Of a stretch of 16,507 bases of DNA, positions 1 to 9,036 are shown piece by piece. Origin of the DNA: MGNI01 sp964353875 (GTDB taxonomy: Bacteria; Chloroflexota; Anaerolineae; Anaerolineales; E44-bin32); NCBI GenBank assembly GCA_964353875.1, contig CAYGXU010000071.1, positions 1-16,507 on the forward strand, written 5' to 3'. Made by a program: the position numbers and the translations under genes. Every line of letters starts with the position of its first letter. Within the stretch, counting starts at the first letter, position 1. Below the pieces are notes generated by a model. That model searched no databases. It was not told the origin of the DNA and saw only the letters and a list, made by a program, of their open reading frames with translations.

Positions 1-48
1 TTCCCCGAACAGGCAGAATCAGCGTTCAGAAAATCTCTAGGTCATTAA
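1..48 (+). CDS. C-terminal stub of an upstream gene (partial)
   Basis: Frame 1 is open from the window edge to a TAA at 46-48 and reads FPEQAESAFRKSLGH. The stop lies 3 nt before the ATG of the glucan synthase, a spacing typical of genes in one operon. The residue pattern is an amphipathic helix, as at the end of a TPR-like or other helical protein, but 15 residues are too few to assign a family. It may also be chance, since a 15-codon open frame is not significant. The short stretch resembles a helix inside the GH94 domain of the next gene (near 7909-7953). Confidence 0.3.
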   Translation, partial: FPEQAESAFRKSLGH

Positions 49-51
49 CAC

Positions 52-3000
52 ATGTTTTCTCAGCAAACCACCAATGCACCCTCCTCCCAAGAAGTGGCTG
101 GCTCGAAAACGATGGAATTAGGTCACCTGGAAGCCCTGGCGCTGCAGTTGTCCCGCGATCAACCCCCGATCTCCCGCCGTTCAGGTCGTAAACCAACCAT
201 CATCGATCGTTTGGACGAATTTGGAGAGCAACTGGAGTTCACCTACAAGCGGTTTGCCCATGCCGCTGTCGATGAACTTGCGACCTCCCACGCAGGCGAA
301 TGGATGCTGGACAACATATTCATCGTCCGGCAGGCATTGCGTCTGATCCGGGAGGATATGCCCAAAGGATTTTATCAGCAGTTACCCAAGTTGGATCAAG
401 GACCACTTGAGGGATACCCACGCGTATATTGGCTTGCGAACGCATTGGTCAACGCTCTGGATACACAACTTGGATCAGAGGATATCCAACATTTTATTAA
501 TGCGTACCAGAATGTTGCCCCTCTGACCACGGGAGAGTTATGGGCGCTGCCAGTCATGCTGCGCCTGGCTGTCCTGGAAGACCTCACCAAAGCGACCGTC
601 CGGATCACAGCCGTTGGCTCCGCACGAGACAATCAGTTCCTCGAGAAAGGCACCGTGCCCCAGGACATTAACAACGACACGCTTGTCGCCAATGCCATCC
701 TCAACCTTCGTACCCTCTCAACGCTGGACTGGATGGAGATTGTTGAGAGTCTCAGCTGTGTGGAGAGGACCCTCCGGCAGGACCCAGCTGGTGTTTATGC
801 TCACATGGATTTCGAAACGCGCGATCGCTATCGGAAGGTTGTTGAGGAGATCGCCCTGGCAACTGAGCATGATGAAGAACGCGTTGCACAAGAAGCCATT
901 ACACTGGCGGAAAATCACCCCGAATCCATTCCCATCACAAATGTATCCCGCCTAAGCGATCCAGATCGCGGTGATGGGAGGGTTCTATCTACTCAAGCAA
1001 TTGGCACATTATCTGATGTACCTTGGCCTGGAATTCCACGTACTTCCCATGTGGGTTTCTACCTGCTTGACACGGGTCGTGCACAACTCGAAGATCGCCT
1101 GGGCTATCATAAGTCAGGATGGAGGCGGCTCCTGGGCTGGTTCGCTTCACATCCAATCATCCAGTACCTTGCAAGTATTGGCTTGCTTACTGCGTCATCC
1201 CTGTTTGCCATCCTCTACCTGGCACTCCCAACCGACACGAACTGGCTGAACAAATTTGTGGTCGGATTGCTATTCTTTATCCCCGGGCTAACCGTTTCTG
1301 TGAACCTGGTCAATTGGATCATTACTCTCATTACCCCGACACGGAAGCTCCTAAAAATGGATTTCCAGGATGGGATCCCAGAACCCTTCCGCACCATGGT
1401 CGTTATCCCCAGCATGCTCTCAAGCACTGCCGAGGTGGATTCTCTCTCGCAGCAATTGGAACTTCAATTCCTGTCCAATACCGACCAGAATCTTTATTTC
1501 GCTCTATTAACCGACTTCCCCGATGCCCCCCAGAAGGACATGCCAAATGATCGATTACTTTTGGATAAGGCAAAAGCTGGCATCCTGGAACTCACAAAGC
1601 GTTACCCGTCATGGGGTAAGGGGCGTTTTTCCCTCTTCCACCGGGAACGAGTATGGAATCCCAGCGAGAAGCGCTGGATGGGCTGGGAGCGAAAAAGAGG
1701 CAAACTTGTAGAGTTCAACCGTCTCCTGCGTGGCGCCCGAGACACAACCTATAAAGAGATCTTTGATGCACCCGAGAATCTGCAGCAGATACGCTACGTG
1801 ATCACATTAGATAGGGATACTTTACTGCCAGAAGGAAATGCACGCCGCTTGGTGGGAACACTCGCTCATCCGCTTAACCAAGCCCATTTTGACCCGCACA
1901 GTGGTGCTGTTCTCTCCGGATACACCATCTTACAGCCTCGCGTTGAGATTAAACCCACCAGCGCCAACCAAAGCCTCTTCACCCGTATTTTCTCAGGGGA
2001 TATTGCCCTGGACCTCTATTCGCGTGCTGTATCCGATGTCTATCAAGACCTGTTTGGAGAAGGAAGTTATATCGGGAAAGGCATCTATGACGCAGATGCC
2101 TTCCAACGTAGCTTGAAGAATCGAGTACCTGAAAACGCCTTACTCAGTCACGACCTTTTCGAAGGCATCCAAGGCCGTGCAGCTCTTGTAACAGATATCA
2201 CCCTGTTGGAGGATTTCCCTCCTCATTACTTAGCCCACGCGCAACGCCTTCACCGTTGGTTGCGCGGTGATTGGCAAATATTGCCCTGGCTGATGCCTCG
2301 CGTTCCCCGCTCTGGCGGTGGCAAATTGCCCAACCGTCTCTCATTGCTGAGTTATTGGAAGATTTTTGATAACTTGAGACGTAGCCTTCTCACGCCTTCC
2401 CTGTTGACTTTACTGATTGTAGGTTGGACTTTCTTACCCGGACCACCTTGGATCTGGTCTCTGGTTATGCCCCTCATGCTAGCCATCCCACTACTAACCA
2501 GTGTTGGCAGTGGACTAAATCAAACACTCTGGAGGAAACTTCGCGGTCTGCCGATTTCTTTCAAATATGGTTATGACTTATGGCGTTGGTTCCTGGCGCT
2601 CGCTTTCCTTCCTTTTGAAGCATTGTTAACCCTGCATGCAATCACCTCAAGCCTCTTCCGTCTGTTGATCACGCGCCGTGACATGCTCCAATGGACGACA
2701 TCGGCTGAATCGGCTCGCCGCTTGGGGAAGCTAGTAAAACCTGAATTTCCTTTTCGTCAGATGACGGCAGCTCTGGTATTCACCTCGATCACAGGTTTGT
2801 TCGTAGGATTGGTGTCACCAAAGGCTTTGACCAGTGCCCTTCCATTCCTTATCTTGTGGCTGATCTCACCCCAGATCGCCCAATGGATCAGTAAGCCATC
2901 TGTTCGTGAAGCAATGTCTCTCTCAACTGAAGATCGCGATCGGCTTCGAAGGCTTGCTCGGCGAACCTGGCTTTTTTTCGAAGAGTTGGTTGGACCAGAA

Positions 3001-6000
3001 GACCATTGGCTGCCCCCCGACCATTTTCAGGAGGATCCGTTAGGCCTGGTAGCCCACCGTACCTCTCCCACCAATATTGGTTTGATGTTGTTATCCACGC
3101 TGGCAGCCTATGACCTCGGATATGTCGATGCAAGTAGCCTGGCTTTTCGTATGAACACCACGCTGGACACGCTTGAACAATTAGAGCGTCATCGCGGTCA
3201 TCTCCTCAACTGGTATGACACGCGCACCCTCCAACCCTTGTCTCCCCGCTATGTCTCGACGGTCGACAATGGCAACCTGGCTGCCTGTTTTCTAGTATGT
3301 AAACGAGCTTGCTCCGAATTGCCTCAAGATCTTGTCCTGAGATGGGAACGATGGCAGGGATTACTTGACGCTCTTTCCATTCTCAGCGAGGTTGTGGAGG
3401 ATCTTGATCTGGCGGACCCCATTCGAACTAGGCAACCTCTTCTGCACCACATTGCTGAGTTCCAACGTCAGATTCTGGACGTTCGCCAAGATACCAACCG
3501 CTGGGCTGCGTTATGGGCACATCTCAGTAGCTCTGGCTGGGCAAATCTCAGTCAGGCGTTGAAAACACTACTCGAAGTTGAAGGAGAGAGCCTGGAAGCA
3601 TCGGACTTCGCTGACTTGCGCACCTGTAACGATCTGGTCCATGTTCACCTCTTTCGGGTTCAGCGCGAGATCGACACGCTTCTCCCTTGGCTTTCCTCAC
3701 TCAACCGCCCCCCTACCCTCTTCAGTATGGATGACCTAGACCCGATCCTGCGCGCGGCATGGATTGAGCTTCATAAAGTCCTACAATCCTCCCCCATCCT
3801 GAAGGATATTCCCTCTATTTGCCGAACCGGAAAGGAACACTTGGATGAATTGAAATCCTGTCTTGATAAACGGGAGTCTCCCTATGAGGAACTGGAGGTT
3901 GCACGGGAATGGTGCTTATGGTTGTCTGGCGCGCTGGAAAGTACATCATTGGAAGTTGAAAGCCTGCTAAACAATTTTCGTGAATTAGCCGAGAGAATTG
4001 ATCGAGAAATCCAAGCCATGGATTTCTCCTTCCTTTTCAACAAGCGACGTCAGGTGTTTCATATCGGTTACCACGTCAACACTGGCAGATTAGACGATAA
4101 CTATTACGATTTGCTTGCCTCCGAAGCACGACTGGCTAGCCTTGTGGCTATGGCCAAGCATGATGTACCTCAGAGTCATTGGTTGCACCTGGGTCGACCG
4201 TTGACCGAAGTCGGAGGCATACGGGTGCTCCTATCTTGGAGCGGTACCATGTTTGAATACTTAATGCCAAGCCTGATGGTGCAGGATTATGAAGGGACTT
4301 TACTAAGCCAAAGCAAGTTCGCAGCGGTCGATCGGCAGATCAGTTATGGTCTGCAAAACAATGTCCCTTGGGGCATCTCAGAATCAGGGTACTACGCCTT
4401 TGATGCAAATTTGTTCTATCAATATCGTGCCTTTGGTGTCCCTGGCTTGGGATTCAAACGTGGGCTGGCTGAAGATCTGGTGATTACCCCTTATGCATCC
4501 ATCCTCGCCCTACCTTTCCGTCCAAAACAAGTGTTGAAGAACATTCAGAAACTCGCAGCCATGGACATGCAAGGGCGATATGGTTTCTATGAGGCGGCAG
4601 ACTTTACATCGAAGCGCCTACCTCTGGGAGAACGCTACGCCATCGTGCACTCTTATATGTCTCACCACCAAGGAATGATACTACTGGCTCTAAGCAACTC
4701 CCTTCTAAACAATAAGATGGTGCACCGTTTTCATGCCGATCCACGCATAAAGGGAGTCGAATTGCTCCTGCAGGAAAGGGTTCCACAGGATGCACCGATC
4801 GAGGAAGCCCATCGGGTAGAGGTCAGTGCAACTCGGCCTAACACACCTAAAGTCGCTATCACACCTTGGAGCCCACCCGTCTTAGATTTCTCGCCGCGCA
4901 CTCATTTGCTGTCCAATGGACGCTACGGATTGCTGCTCACCAGCAGTGGCAGCGGATATAGTTGCTGGCAGGATATCGACCTCACCCGTTGGCGAGCAGA
5001 TACGACCCTGGAAAATTGGGGCACGTGGATTTACATCAGAGATCGCGACACCGACGCGCTATGGTCGCTCGGCTATCAGCCCACTACCGTTCATCCTCAG
5101 AAGCAGAACGTCTTATTTGAAGCCCACAAAGCCGAGTTCTGGCGTCAGGATGATGAGATCAGCTCCCGAATGGAAATCACCGTGGCTCCCGACGAGGATG
5201 TCGAGATCCGACGTATCAGCCTTATGAACCAAGGCGGCGAAACACGCCATCTCATGCTTACCAGCTACGCCGAGATTGTGCTCGCTGATCAAGCGACAGA
5301 CCGACGGCATCCGGCTTTCAACAAGATGTTTATCGAGAGCGAGTACCTCTCCGAGGATAATGCTCTCCTGTTTCGCCGCCGTCCCAAGTCGGCAGACGAA
5401 CAACCTATTTATATGGCGCACTTGCTGATCCGTGAGCCTGGACGCGATCTCACTGGGGCTTATGACGCTGACCGTGGCCAATTCTTGGGACGCGGTTGCA
5501 CACCACGACACCCGTTCGCTTTAAATCCAGCCGGGAACGGTCTTTCAAAGACGGTAGGAGCCACATTGGATCCAATCATGGCTTTAGGGCAAGAGGTTGA
5601 TTTGGCGCCTGGCTCAACCGAGCAGATGGCTTGGATCACGCTGGCAGCCTCCTCAAGAGAAGAGGCCCTGGCACTGATCGAGCGCTACCGCTCTTGGCCA
5701 ACGATGACCCATACCTTTGAGCGAGCCCGATCTTACATCGAACTCGATTTGAGGCAACAGGGTTACAACTCCTCCGAACTTGAGAATATCAACCGACTAT
5801 TGGGAGCTCTTCTTTTCCCTCACCCTTCTTTCAGAGCCGACCCTAACAGGCTGGCAGCCAATCGCAAGGGACAGGCAAGTCTATGGCCATTCACAATATC
5901 TGGCGATTACCCCATCCTATTAGTACAAATTGGCAGTCAAGAGGAAACTGCGTTATTAATCGAACTATTGCGAGCTCATGCCTACTGGCGAAAACGGCAA

Positions 6001-8727
6001 ATCAAAATCGATCTTGTCATCCTAAATGAACACGAAAGCGGCTACTCGCAAGATCTCAGTAATCATCTCTTCCGCACTGTGAGCCGAATGGAGGGTGAGG
6101 CTTGGTTGAACCATCGAGGTGGGATCTTTCTGCTGCGTGTGGATCAAATGGAGGATGCCGACCGGATCCTCCTTGAAACGGCTGCCAGAGTCGTGCTTTA
6201 TGGAAATGCGGGTTCTCTTTCCGAGCAATTGGCGCGCCAGCGCGTTCACTCAACCCGCCTGCCCTACTTGAATCCAACCCTGCCCGCGCCAACAGGTCCT
6301 GCATCCACACAACCTGTCACACGCCCTGAGCAGCTCTCTTTCGACAACGGATTGGGGGGCTTTAGCCAGGATGGTCGTGAATATGTCATCTATCTGCACC
6401 CCCAACAGCGAACGCCGGCGCCATGGATTAACGTAATCGCCAATCAGGAGTTTGGTTTCCTCGTATCCGAAGCAGGCGTTAGTTGCACATGGGCTCAAAA
6501 TAGCGGGGAGAACCGACTAACTCCATGGAACAATGATCCTGTTTCCGATACTCCAGGTGAAGCCTTGTATTTACGAGATGAAGAAACAGGGGTGATCTGG
6601 ACTCCAACTCCGCTCCCCGCCGGATCACAAGCACCGCATCTTGTTCGCCATGGCGCGGGCTATACGATATTCGAACACCACAGCTACGACCTTGACCAAA
6701 GGCTGCGGCTCTTCACGGCTCCCAACGATCCGCTGAAGATCATCCAACTCACCCTTAAGAACACCACCGATCGTAATCGGCGCATTACCGCAACTTACTA
6801 TGCTGAGTGGGTCTTGGGGACAGACCGAGATCAGAGCCAAGCCTACATCATTCCTGAATTCGACAACCCAACCCAGGCCTTACTTGCCCATAATCCCTAC
6901 AATACAGAATTTGCAGAACGTGTAGCATTTCTCGCGGGGAGTAAACCGATCCACGGACTCACCGGGGATCGTGCGGAATTTCTCGGTCGTATGTCGAGTT
7001 ACGCCCACCCCTCATCCCTTAACTTAGTAGGTTTAAGCGGAACTGTACAAGCTGGTCTTGATCCATGCGCCGCGATCATGCTGCATATCGATTTATCCGC
7101 GGGTGAATCGCAAGAGATTTACTTCCTGCTTGGCCAGGGCAAGGATCATGAGGCTTCGTTGAACTTAATCGAACGCTATAAGAACCCTGAAGAAGTAAAC
7201 AGGGCTTGGGAGGCAGTTCACACGATGTGGGACGGCCTACTGGATACTGTGAAGGTGAAAACGCCCGAGCCCGCCATGGATCTGCTCCTGAATCGCTGGC
7301 TACTCCATCAATCCCTGGCATGCCGCTTTTGGGGACGAACTGCGTTTTACCAATCTAGCGGGGCATTTGGCTTCCGCGATCAACTCCAGGACATTATGGC
7401 CTTTGTCCATACCGCTCCCGAAATAGCACGCCAACACATTCTCGAAGCCGCCCGACATCAATTTGAGGAAGGAGACGTGCTGCATTGGTGGCACCCTCCT
7501 TCAGGTCGCGGAGTGCGAACTCGCATCTCTGACGATCTCTTGTGGCTACCTTTCGTTACTGCACATTATGTGGAAACCACCGGCGACCAGGATATCCTAA
7601 AAATAAAGGTTCCCTTCCTCCGAGCTGATCCCTTGGGGCCAGAAGAGGGGGAAAGATACGGATTATTTCCAGCAACAGAACTCTCATTTGGCCTTTATGA
7701 ACATTGTTTGCGCGCTTTGAAGAAAGGATCTACCGTCGGCCGACATGGGTTGCCGTTAATGGCTGCCGGGGATTGGAACGATGGAATGAACCGGGTGGGA
7801 ATTGAAGGTCGGGGGGAAAGTGTATGGTTGGGATGGTTCCTTCATGCTAGCTTGAAGAACTTTGCACCGATTTGCGAGCAACTGGGGGATAATGGTCATG
7901 CGCAGTCCTTCCGAGAACAGGCAGAAGCTCTGCGAAAATCTATTGAGGAAGAGGCATGGGACGGGGCCTGGTATCGCCGAGCCTACTATGATGACGGCAC
8001 GCCGCTTGGCTCCTGCGAGAACCTTGAAAATCAGATCGACTCGATCGCCCAATCCTCGGCTGTTCTCTCAGGTTGCGCTGATCCCGAACGCAGCAAACGT
8101 GCCATGGACTCTCTTCTGGAAAGACTTTGCGATCGCCAAGATCGCCTCATGCTGCTCTTCACTCCTCCCTTCAATACCACCTCTCACGATCCAGGATATA
8201 TAAAAGGTTACCCGCCTGGGGTACGGGAAAACGGAGGTCAGTATACGCACGGTGTGCAATGGGCCATCTGGGCTCTGGCCGAGTTGGGAAGAAGTGAAGA
8301 AGCGGAAGAGATGTTCCATTTGCTCAATCCCATTTACCAAGGACAGGATCCGAAGAAATACCGCGTCGAACCCTACGTGGTCGCAGCCGATGTTTACGGC
8401 CTATCTCCTCATAAAGGACGCGGCGGTTGGACATGGTACACCGGATCCGCCGCCTGGATCTATCGCTTGGGAATAGAAGGGATCCTTGGCCTGCGACGGG
8501 TGGGAAGCGCGCTACAGCTTGACCCCCGAATACCTCCCGCTTGGCCAGGTTTCGAGATCCATTACCGCTGGGGCAAAACCCTCTACCGAATTCACGTCGA
8601 TAATTCGGCAGGTGTGAATCGCGGTGTACGTCAGGTCACACTGGATGGTCATCTCGTGGCGAATGGCATTATCCCTCTCTCCGACAGCAGCGAAGAACAC
8701 GAGGTGCTTGTTGTGATGGGGAAGTAG
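52..8727 (+). CDS. ndvB: Cyclic beta-1,2-glucan synthase (GT84/GH94, NdvB/ChvB/Cgs family)
   Basis: This inner-membrane enzyme polymerises glucose from UDP-glucose into a beta-1,2 chain, controls chain length by phosphorolysis and cyclises the product. At 2891 aa it matches the roughly 2800-2870 aa of rhizobial and Brucella homologues. Residues 1-365 are a helical N-terminal part. Membrane segments lie near 367-393, 402-427, 779-822, 847-873 and 904-946. The GT84 catalytic core between them has DRD (587-589), GKGIYD (675-680), HD (700-701) and an RxxRW motif (732-736). Residues about 960-1600 are the glycoamylase-like region, with NWYDT (1053-1057), STVDNGN (1069-1075) and SHHQGM (1537-1542). 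GH94-type beta-sandwiches start near 1616 and 2094. The phosphorylase catalytic domain (about 2400-2810) has GFRDQLQD (2440-2447), GDWNDG with the expected catalytic Asp D2577, and QYTHG (2730-2734). The start is uncertain: ATG 52 has only a weak AGGT upstream, and ATG 112 (residue 21) is an alternative. No frameshift is seen. Confidence 0.95.
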   Translation: MFSQQTTNAPSSQEVAGSKTMELGHLEALALQLSRDQPPISRRSGRKPTIIDRLDEFGEQLEFTYKRFAHAAVDELATSHAGEWMLDNIFIVRQALRLIREDMPKGFYQQLPKLDQGPLEGYPRVYWLANALVNALDTQLGSEDIQHFINAYQNVAPLTTGELWALPVMLRLAVLEDLTKATVRITAVGSARDNQFLEKGTVPQDINNDTLVANAILNLRTLSTLDWMEIVESLSCVERTLRQDPAGVYAHMDFETRDRYRKVVEEIALATEHDEERVAQEAITLAENHPESIPITNVSRLSDPDRGDGRVLSTQAIGTLSDVPWPGIPRTSHVGFYLLDTGRAQLEDRLGYHKSGWRRLLGWFASHPIIQYLASIGLLTASSLFAILYLALPTDTNWLNKFVVGLLFFIPGLTVSVNLVNWIITLITPTRKLLKMDFQDGIPEPFRTMVVIPSMLSSTAEVDSLSQQLELQFLSNTDQNLYFALLTDFPDAPQKDMPNDRLLLDKAKAGILELTKRYPSWGKGRFSLFHRERVWNPSEKRWMGWERKRGKLVEFNRLLRGARDTTYKEIFDAPENLQQIRYVITLDRDTLLPEGNARRLVGTLAHPLNQAHFDPHSGAVLSGYTILQPRVEIKPTSANQSLFTRIFSGDIALDLYSRAVSDVYQDLFGEGSYIGKGIYDADAFQRSLKNRVPENALLSHDLFEGIQGRAALVTDITLLEDFPPHYLAHAQRLHRWLRGDWQILPWLMPRVPRSGGGKLPNRLSLLSYWKIFDNLRRSLLTPSLLTLLIVGWTFLPGPPWIWSLVMPLMLAIPLLTSVGSGLNQTLWRKLRGLPISFKYGYDLWRWFLALAFLPFEALLTLHAITSSLFRLLITRRDMLQWTTSAESARRLGKLVKPEFPFRQMTAALVFTSITGLFVGLVSPKALTSALPFLILWLISPQIAQWISKPSVREAMSLSTEDRDRLRRLARRTWLFFEELVGPEDHWLPPDHFQEDPLGLVAHRTSPTNIGLMLLSTLAAYDLGYVDASSLAFRMNTTLDTLEQLERHRGHLLNWYDTRTLQPLSPRYVSTVDNGNLAACFLVCKRACSELPQDLVLRWERWQGLLDALSILSEVVEDLDLADPIRTRQPLLHHIAEFQRQILDVRQDTNRWAALWAHLSSSGWANLSQALKTLLEVEGESLEASDFADLRTCNDLVHVHLFRVQREIDTLLPWLSSLNRPPTLFSMDDLDPILRAAWIELHKVLQSSPILKDIPSICRTGKEHLDELKSCLDKRESPYEELEVAREWCLWLSGALESTSLEVESLLNNFRELAERIDREIQAMDFSFLFNKRRQVFHIGYHVNTGRLDDNYYDLLASEARLASLVAMAKHDVPQSHWLHLGRPLTEVGGIRVLLSWSGTMFEYLMPSLMVQDYEGTLLSQSKFAAVDRQISYGLQNNVPWGISESGYYAFDANLFYQYRAFGVPGLGFKRGLAEDLVITPYASILALPFRPKQVLKNIQKLAAMDMQGRYGFYEAADFTSKRLPLGERYAIVHSYMSHHQGMILLALSNSLLNNKMVHRFHADPRIKGVELLLQERVPQDAPIEEAHRVEVSATRPNTPKVAITPWSPPVLDFSPRTHLLSNGRYGLLLTSSGSGYSCWQDIDLTRWRADTTLENWGTWIYIRDRDTDALWSLGYQPTTVHPQKQNVLFEAHKAEFWRQDDEISSRMEITVAPDEDVEIRRISLMNQGGETRHLMLTSYAEIVLADQATDRRHPAFNKMFIESEYLSEDNALLFRRRPKSADEQPIYMAHLLIREPGRDLTGAYDADRGQFLGRGCTPRHPFALNPAGNGLSKTVGATLDPIMALGQEVDLAPGSTEQMAWITLAASSREEALALIERYRSWPTMTHTFERARSYIELDLRQQGYNSSELENINRLLGALLFPHPSFRADPNRLAANRKGQASLWPFTISGDYPILLVQIGSQEETALLIELLRAHAYWRKRQIKIDLVILNEHESGYSQDLSNHLFRTVSRMEGEAWLNHRGGIFLLRVDQMEDADRILLETAARVVLYGNAGSLSEQLARQRVHSTRLPYLNPTLPAPTGPASTQPVTRPEQLSFDNGLGGFSQDGREYVIYLHPQQRTPAPWINVIANQEFGFLVSEAGVSCTWAQNSGENRLTPWNNDPVSDTPGEALYLRDEETGVIWTPTPLPAGSQAPHLVRHGAGYTIFEHHSYDLDQRLRLFTAPNDPLKIIQLTLKNTTDRNRRITATYYAEWVLGTDRDQSQAYIIPEFDNPTQALLAHNPYNTEFAERVAFLAGSKPIHGLTGDRAEFLGRMSSYAHPSSLNLVGLSGTVQAGLDPCAAIMLHIDLSAGESQEIYFLLGQGKDHEASLNLIERYKNPEEVNRAWEAVHTMWDGLLDTVKVKTPEPAMDLLLNRWLLHQSLACRFWGRTAFYQSSGAFGFRDQLQDIMAFVHTAPEIARQHILEAARHQFEEGDVLHWWHPPSGRGVRTRISDDLLWLPFVTAHYVETTGDQDILKIKVPFLRADPLGPEEGERYGLFPATELSFGLYEHCLRALKKGSTVGRHGLPLMAAGDWNDGMNRVGIEGRGESVWLGWFLHASLKNFAPICEQLGDNGHAQSFREQAEALRKSIEEEAWDGAWYRRAYYDDGTPLGSCENLENQIDSIAQSSAVLSGCADPERSKRAMDSLLERLCDRQDRLMLLFTPPFNTTSHDPGYIKGYPPGVRENGGQYTHGVQWAIWALAELGRSEEAEEMFHLLNPIYQGQDPKKYRVEPYVVAADVYGLSPHKGRGGWTWYTGSAAWIYRLGIEGILGLRRVGSALQLDPRIPPAWPGFEIHYRWGKTLYRIHVDNSAGVNRGVRQVTLDGHLVANGIIPLSDSSEEHEVLVVMGK

Positions 8728-8774
8728 CGACTGAAGTGGGCACCGCGTTTAGCTGTAAGACTCGACGGTCTGGC

Positions 8775-8813
8775 ATCATCATTTGGTAAAATCAACCGAT
8801 AAAGCTTGATGAT
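8775..8813. repeat. Imperfect inverted repeat after glucan synthase
   Basis: ATCATCA (8775-8781) is matched by TGATGAT (8807-8813), with a 25-nt loop. It lies 48 nt after the synthase stop. There is no uridine run after it, so it is at best a weak transcript-end structure. Confidence 0.25.
8784..8792 (+). promoter_or_regulatory. Possible extended -10 element
   Basis: TGGTAAAAT fits the extended -10 pattern TGnTATAAT with one mismatch. It lies about 245 nt upstream of the GNAT start at 9037, and no convincing -35 is present. It would serve the GNAT gene if real. Confidence 0.2.
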
Positions 8814-9036
8814 TTGCATTTGAATAACGTCATCTATGCATCCTAATTGAGTTGGAAGCGTAACGCATCCCACATGAGAGGCGGAGAACTTCACCATTTC
8901 CTCATAATATGACCGAAAGTTCGCGACGAAGAGATCGAGATACTCACCCGAATATGGATATGGAGTAGGATGCCATTCCGGACTTGCAGGGTCGTACAGG
9001 ACCAGAGAAGCACAAACCAACGAGGAGAAACCCACT

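Larger units (their letters stand above)
8728..9036. other. Intergenic spacer between glucan synthase and GNAT gene
   Basis: These 309 nt contain no plus-strand gene. The stretch holds an inverted repeat, a possible extended -10 element and the SD of the next gene. On the minus strand it is open throughout in one frame (separate entry). No T-run follows a strong hairpin after the synthase stop, so no convincing terminator is visible. Confidence 0.6.

Noticed and set aside
5113..5511. 132-aa minus-strand ORF within the synthase gene
   Set aside because: It lies wholly antisense to a well-supported domain of the synthase and has no SD or recognisable motif.
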